Assembly: GCA_004293045.1 (NCBI GenBank)
Contig: RDXY01000003.1
Coordinates: 1-64,000 of the forward strand
Direction of reading: 5' to 3'
DNA length: 64,000 bases
Source of the DNA: Flavobacteriia bacterium
GTDB taxonomy: Bacteria > Bacteroidota > Bacteroidia > Flavobacteriales > Flavobacteriaceae
A model generated the notes under the pieces. That model was not told where the DNA came from. It saw only the letters and a list, made by a program, of their open reading frames with translations, and made no database searches. Each line of letters opens with the position of its first letter. Positions within the stretch are counted from its first letter, which is position 1. The translations under genes and the position numbers were made by a program. Below, in pieces: positions 59,877 through 64,000 of this stretch.

Positions 59877-60647
59877 ATGAAAAGAATAATTTTACTTTTA
59901 ACTGTGTTTGTACTCTCAAACTCTTTTGATACTGAGGAAATAGATTCTTACGCCATCGGTGAATTCTTTAAATTAAGAATACATTACGGACTAATAAATG
60001 CTGGATATGCCACTTTAGAAGTTAAAGATGCCGAAATAAATGGAAGAAAAATGCACCATGTTATTGGAAAAGGCTACACAACTGGGATGACAAAAATGAT
60101 GTTTAAAGTAGTGGACAACTACGAAAGTTACTTCAATAAAGAAACCAACAAACCTTATGTTTTTATTAGAAATATAAACGAAGGAGGCTATACTAAAAAC
60201 CAACAAGGCTATTTCAACCAAAACAATAATACTGTTTTAGTAAAAGACTATAAAAACAAAACAGAAAAAACGTTTCATGTACCTGAAAACATTCAGGATA
60301 TAGTTTCTTCTTTTTATTACTTAAGAAACCATCCAAAAATTGACAAATTAATTGTAGGAGAATCCATCACAATAGATATGTTTTTTGATGAAGAAACTAC
60401 AAAATTTAAACTAAAATTTGTTGGTAGAGAAAATATAAACTCTAAATTTGGAGAAATAAACTGTATGATTTTTAAACCATTAGTTCAAGCAGGACGTGTT
60501 TTTAAAGAAGAAGAAAGTTTAACCGTTTGGATATCAGACGACAACAACAAAATTCCAATACGAGTAAAGGCCAGTTTAGCGGTTGGTTCTATAAAAGCAG
60601 ATATTGATCAATACAAAGGATTAAAACATCCTATAAATTTTAAATAA
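59877..60647 (+). CDS. DUF3108 domain-containing protein
   Basis: LRIHYGLINAGYATLEVKDA...GYTTGMTKMMFKVVDNYESYFNKETNKPYVFIRNINEGGY. Confidence 0.85.
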   Translation: MKRIILLLTVFVLSNSFDTEEIDSYAIGEFFKLRIHYGLINAGYATLEVKDAEINGRKMHHVIGKGYTTGMTKMMFKVVDNYESYFNKETNKPYVFIRNINEGGYTKNQQGYFNQNNNTVLVKDYKNKTEKTFHVPENIQDIVSSFYYLRNHPKIDKLIVGESITIDMFFDEETTKFKLKFVGRENINSKFGEINCMIFKPLVQAGRVFKEEESLTVWISDDNNKIPIRVKASLAVGSIKADIDQYKGLKHPINFK

Positions 60648-60655
60648 AACTAATT

Positions 60656-61576
60656 TTGCAAGATACTATTTCGAAAAAAATCGAACAATTAGATGAAAAG
60701 TTCGAAAAAATAAATCAAAAAACAGAAACTCATTTAGAAGGATTACTTTGGGCAAAACCAATAACCTATTGGGATTATATTCAAACAGATGCGCTATTAA
60801 ATTTACAAATTCAGCGTTCTACCCTACCCGATGAAATGGTGTTTATCATGTATCATCAGGTAAATGAATTACTATTTAAAATGATTCTTTGGGAAATGGA
60901 GCAAGTGTGCCATAATACCGCACCAAGTACTGAATTCTTTACAGAAAGATTAAACAGAATTAGCCGCTATTTTGATATGTTAACCACTTCTTTTGACATT
61001 ATGAAAGAAGGAATGGAGCCTGAGCAGTATTTAAAATTTAGAAACACTTTAACCCCTGCAAGTGGCTTTCAAAGTGCCCAATATAGAATGATTGAATTTG
61101 CATCAACCGATTTGATAAACTTGATAGATTTCCGTTTTAGAGCAACAATTGATAGGAACACGTCTTACACACACGCATTAGAACATTTGTATTGGCAAGC
61201 GGCAGGTAAAGATCATCAAACAGGAGAAAAATCATATTTGTTAAGCGAATTTGAACGAAAATATAAAAAAGAATTTTTGTCTTTTATGGAAGAATATAAT
61301 ACTATAAATCTTTGGCAAAAATTTAAACAATTACCAGAAAACGATCAAAAAAACCCAGAATTAAAAGCCGCTATGCGTCATTATGACAAAACTGTAAACA
61401 TTACTTGGGTGATGGGACATTTTAATGCGGCAAAAAAATATATTGAAAGCGTGCCTGGAAATCATGAAGCTACCGGTGGAAGTGATTGGAAAAAATACAT
61501 GCTGCCAAAATACCAAAAAAGAATTTTCTTTCCAGAACTTTGGAGCGATGAAGAATTAAAAAACTGGGGAGAATAA
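60656..61576 (+). CDS. Tryptophan 2,3-dioxygenase family protein (TTG start)
   Basis: TDALLNLQIQRS...DEMVFIMYHQVNELLFKMILWEME...TPASGFQSAQYRMIEF...WVMGHFNAAKKYI..EATGGSDWKKYM. Confidence 0.9.
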   Translation: MQDTISKKIEQLDEKFEKINQKTETHLEGLLWAKPITYWDYIQTDALLNLQIQRSTLPDEMVFIMYHQVNELLFKMILWEMEQVCHNTAPSTEFFTERLNRISRYFDMLTTSFDIMKEGMEPEQYLKFRNTLTPASGFQSAQYRMIEFASTDLINLIDFRFRATIDRNTSYTHALEHLYWQAAGKDHQTGEKSYLLSEFERKYKKEFLSFMEEYNTINLWQKFKQLPENDQKNPELKAAMRHYDKTVNITWVMGHFNAAKKYIESVPGNHEATGGSDWKKYMLPKYQKRIFFPELWSDEELKNWGE

Positions 61577-61590
61577 TTAAAAAACAAGAT

Positions 61591-62823
61591 TTGAAATATA
61601 TATTATACGCTATATTATTACTCACGTTTTCCTGTCAAGATAAAGAAAATGACAAAAAAACTGCAGAAAAAATTGCAAAAAAAGTACCTATAATAAAAAA
61701 ATATGGATTTACTTTTAATGACTTTTCTGTGGTGGAAGACACCTTACAATCTGGTGATACGTTTAGTACTATTTTAGAAACGTACACTTTACCCGATAGT
61801 TTAAAAACATTCGATGTTACTGAAAAAATTAAAGACTCTTTCGATATAAAAAACATCCGAGCAGGTAAAGCTTTTTTGACTTTTTCCGATAAAAAAAACA
61901 AGAAAAACTTAAAGGCTTTGGTATATGTACAAGACAAAACCAGCTTTTTAGTGGTGGATTTAAGAGATTCTATTCGTGTAGAAATAAAAAAACGCCCTAC
62001 GATTCTAAAAAGGAGAACTATTGCGGCAGAATTGGACGGATCTTTATCAGAAACCTTATCCAGAAAAGGTGTTAGCACAGATTTAGCAAACGAATTAGCA
62101 CAAATTTATAAATATTCCATCGACTTTTTCAAGCTAAAAAAAGGAGATAAATTTGCCGTAACTATCAAAGAAAAATATTTTGAAAATGGGGAATATTTAG
62201 GAGTAGACGAAGTAGAAGCGTCTTATTTTGAATATAAAGGAAAAAAAATATATGCTTTCCCTTATAAATTAAATGCCAATCAAAAAAAAGTAGAATATTA
62301 TGACGAAAAAGCATCGGGAGCTAAAAGTATGTTTTTAAAAGCCCCTTTATCCTTTTTCAAATTAACCTCAAAATTTACAGCTCGAAGATTTCATCCGGTA
62401 CAATTTACTTGGAAAGCCCATAATGGCACAGATTATGCCGCACCTCACGGAACCCCAATAAAAACAACCGCTTCAGGAGTGGTAGAAGCCACGGGATATA
62501 CTTCTGGAAACGGAAATTTTGTAAAAGTAAAACATAACGGAAAATACGCCACACAATACCTACACATGTCAAAAATTTTAGTTCGTAGGGGGCAATCCGT
62601 AACACAAGGACAAATTATTGGAAAAGTTGGCAGTACTGGTTTAGCTACTGGCCCACATGTGTGTTACCGTTTTTGGAAAAATGGGGTACAAGTGGATCCT
62701 TTACGCTTAAAATTGCCTACTTCGGAACCGATGACAAAAAAACAAAAAACAAAATATTTAGCTACAATTGCACCGCTAAAAAAAGAACTAGACGAAACCA
62801 CTTCAAAAACATTTAAAGAATAA
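61591..62823 (+). CDS. M23 family metallopeptidase (TTG start)
   Basis: NGTDYAAPHGTPIKTTASGVV...YATQYLHMSKILVRRGQSVTQGQIIGKVGSTGLATGPHVCYRFWKNG LytM motif; lipobox LLTFSCQDK. Confidence 0.93.
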   Translation: MKYILYAILLLTFSCQDKENDKKTAEKIAKKVPIIKKYGFTFNDFSVVEDTLQSGDTFSTILETYTLPDSLKTFDVTEKIKDSFDIKNIRAGKAFLTFSDKKNKKNLKALVYVQDKTSFLVVDLRDSIRVEIKKRPTILKRRTIAAELDGSLSETLSRKGVSTDLANELAQIYKYSIDFFKLKKGDKFAVTIKEKYFENGEYLGVDEVEASYFEYKGKKIYAFPYKLNANQKKVEYYDEKASGAKSMFLKAPLSFFKLTSKFTARRFHPVQFTWKAHNGTDYAAPHGTPIKTTASGVVEATGYTSGNGNFVKVKHNGKYATQYLHMSKILVRRGQSVTQGQIIGKVGSTGLATGPHVCYRFWKNGVQVDPLRLKLPTSEPMTKKQKTKYLATIAPLKKELDETTSKTFKE

Positions 62824-62834
62824 ACCCATTTATC

Positions 62835-64000
62835 ATGAAATTACAACATATCAATCCAACAGAAACAAAAGCTTGGCAAAAATTAAAATCTCATTTTTCA
62901 GAAATTGAACGTCAAACTATACAAGATTTGTTTCAATATGATGCGAAAAGAGCAGAAAAATTGAATATTGAATGGCAGGATTTTTATGTAGATTTTTCTA
63001 AAAATAATTGGACAGAAAACACCATAGCGTTGTTAATTGAATTAGCTAATGAAGTAGGTTTGCCAGATGCTATTTCAAAGTATTTTTCGGGAGAAAAAAT
63101 AAACGAAACCGAAGACAGAGCGGTGCTTCATACTGCTTTACGGGCTAATGAAAGCGATGTGGTTACTTTTGAAGGCGAAAATGTAATGCCTGAAATTTTT
63201 TCAACAAAAAATAAAATAAAAGATTTTACAAATTTTATTGTCTCTGGTGAGGCAAAAGGGTATTCGGGAAAATCATTTACCGATGTAGTGAATATTGGAA
63301 TTGGCGGTTCTGATTTAGGTCCTGCTATGATTGTAGAAGCCTTACAATTTTATAAAAACCATTTAAACACACATTTTATTTCTAATGTAGATGGCGACCA
63401 TGTACAAGAAATACTAAAAAAAATAAATCCAGAAACTACTTTATTTGTAATCGTTTCTAAAACATTTACTACTCAGGAAACCTTAACCAATTCGGAAACC
63501 GTAAAAAAATGGTTTTTGCAACAGGCTAATGAAAAAGACATTGCCAAACATTTTGTAGCTGTTTCTACAAATTTGCAAAACGTAACCAACTTTGGTATCG
63601 CACCCGAAAATATTTTTCCTATGTGGGATTGGGTTGGTGGAAGATTTTCATTATGGAGTGCCGTGGGTTTAACTATAAGTTTAGCGGTGGGGTACGAAAA
63701 TTTTAATCAATTATTAAAAGGGGCAAATAAAATGGATGTGCATTTTGCTAACTCGCCTTTTGAAAATAACATTCCTGTAGTATTGGCCTTGTTAAGTATT
63801 TGGCACAATAATTTCTTTGGTGCCGAAACAGAGGCATTAATTCCATATACACAATATTTACAGAAACTAGCGCCTTATTTACAACAAGGCATTATGGAAA
63901 GCAACGGGAAATCTATTGCTAGAAATGGAAAATCTGTAAATTACCAAACAGGAACAATTGTTTGGGGCGAGCCAGGAACCAATTCGCAACATGCGTTTTT
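62835..64000 (+). CDS. pgi: Glucose-6-phosphate isomerase, 3'-truncated by window edge
   Basis: ATG at 62835, open to window end; FTDVVNIGIGGSDLGPAMIVEAL, DWVGGRFSLWSAVGLTI. Absent from the ORF track because there is no stop in the window. Confidence 0.94.
   Translation, partial: MKLQHINPTETKAWQKLKSHFSEIERQTIQDLFQYDAKRAEKLNIEWQDFYVDFSKNNWTENTIALLIELANEVGLPDAISKYFSGEKINETEDRAVLHTALRANESDVVTFEGENVMPEIFSTKNKIKDFTNFIVSGEAKGYSGKSFTDVVNIGIGGSDLGPAMIVEALQFYKNHLNTHFISNVDGDHVQEILKKINPETTLFVIVSKTFTTQETLTNSETVKKWFLQQANEKDIAKHFVAVSTNLQNVTNFGIAPENIFPMWDWVGGRFSLWSAVGLTISLAVGYENFNQLLKGANKMDVHFANSPFENNIPVVLALLSIWHNNFFGAETEALIPYTQYLQKLAPYLQQGIMESNGKSIARNGKSVNYQTGTIVWGEPGTNSQHAF

Noticed and set aside
61635-62078. 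147-aa minus-strand ORF opposite the M23 peptidase
   Set aside because: Shadow ORF; the sense frame has clear family motifs.
1-64000. Searched by eye for tRNA, rRNA, CRISPR arrays, prophage, toxin-antitoxin or restriction systems
   Set aside because: No supporting sequence seen in intergenic regions or ORF translations; a tool scan (tRNAscan-SE, CRISPRCasFinder, DefenseFinder) would be decisive.

Overview
The window is a contiguous, AT-rich chromosomal segment from a Flavobacterium-like Bacteroidota. It is mostly housekeeping: dihydroorotase, GlyRS, sdhCAB, AddAB-like recombination genes, kbl, SOD, TyrRS, a PurF-like amidotransferase, recX/thiL/rnhA/purN, acpP-fabF-rnc, pyk, lepA, dinB, uvrC, Tyr/Trp catabolic dioxygenases and pgi. 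I see no prophage, CRISPR array, rRNA, tRNA or intact transposon. The interest lies between and at the edges of genes. (i) A candidate attenuator/structured leader sits between acpP and fabF, with mutually exclusive pairings. (ii) A near-perfect palindrome fills the spacer of the sdhCAB promoter. (iii) Degenerate 7-9 bp word-repeat arrays occur in inverted pairs. They flank a four-helix-bundle gene and an alpha/beta-hydrolase gene, touch the rnhA start and purN stop, and appear to encode the signal-peptide core of a patatin-like protein. (iv) A candidate terminator-bounded small RNA lies upstream of a DUF3108 gene. Product names come from recognising protein families in the translations; no database search was run.
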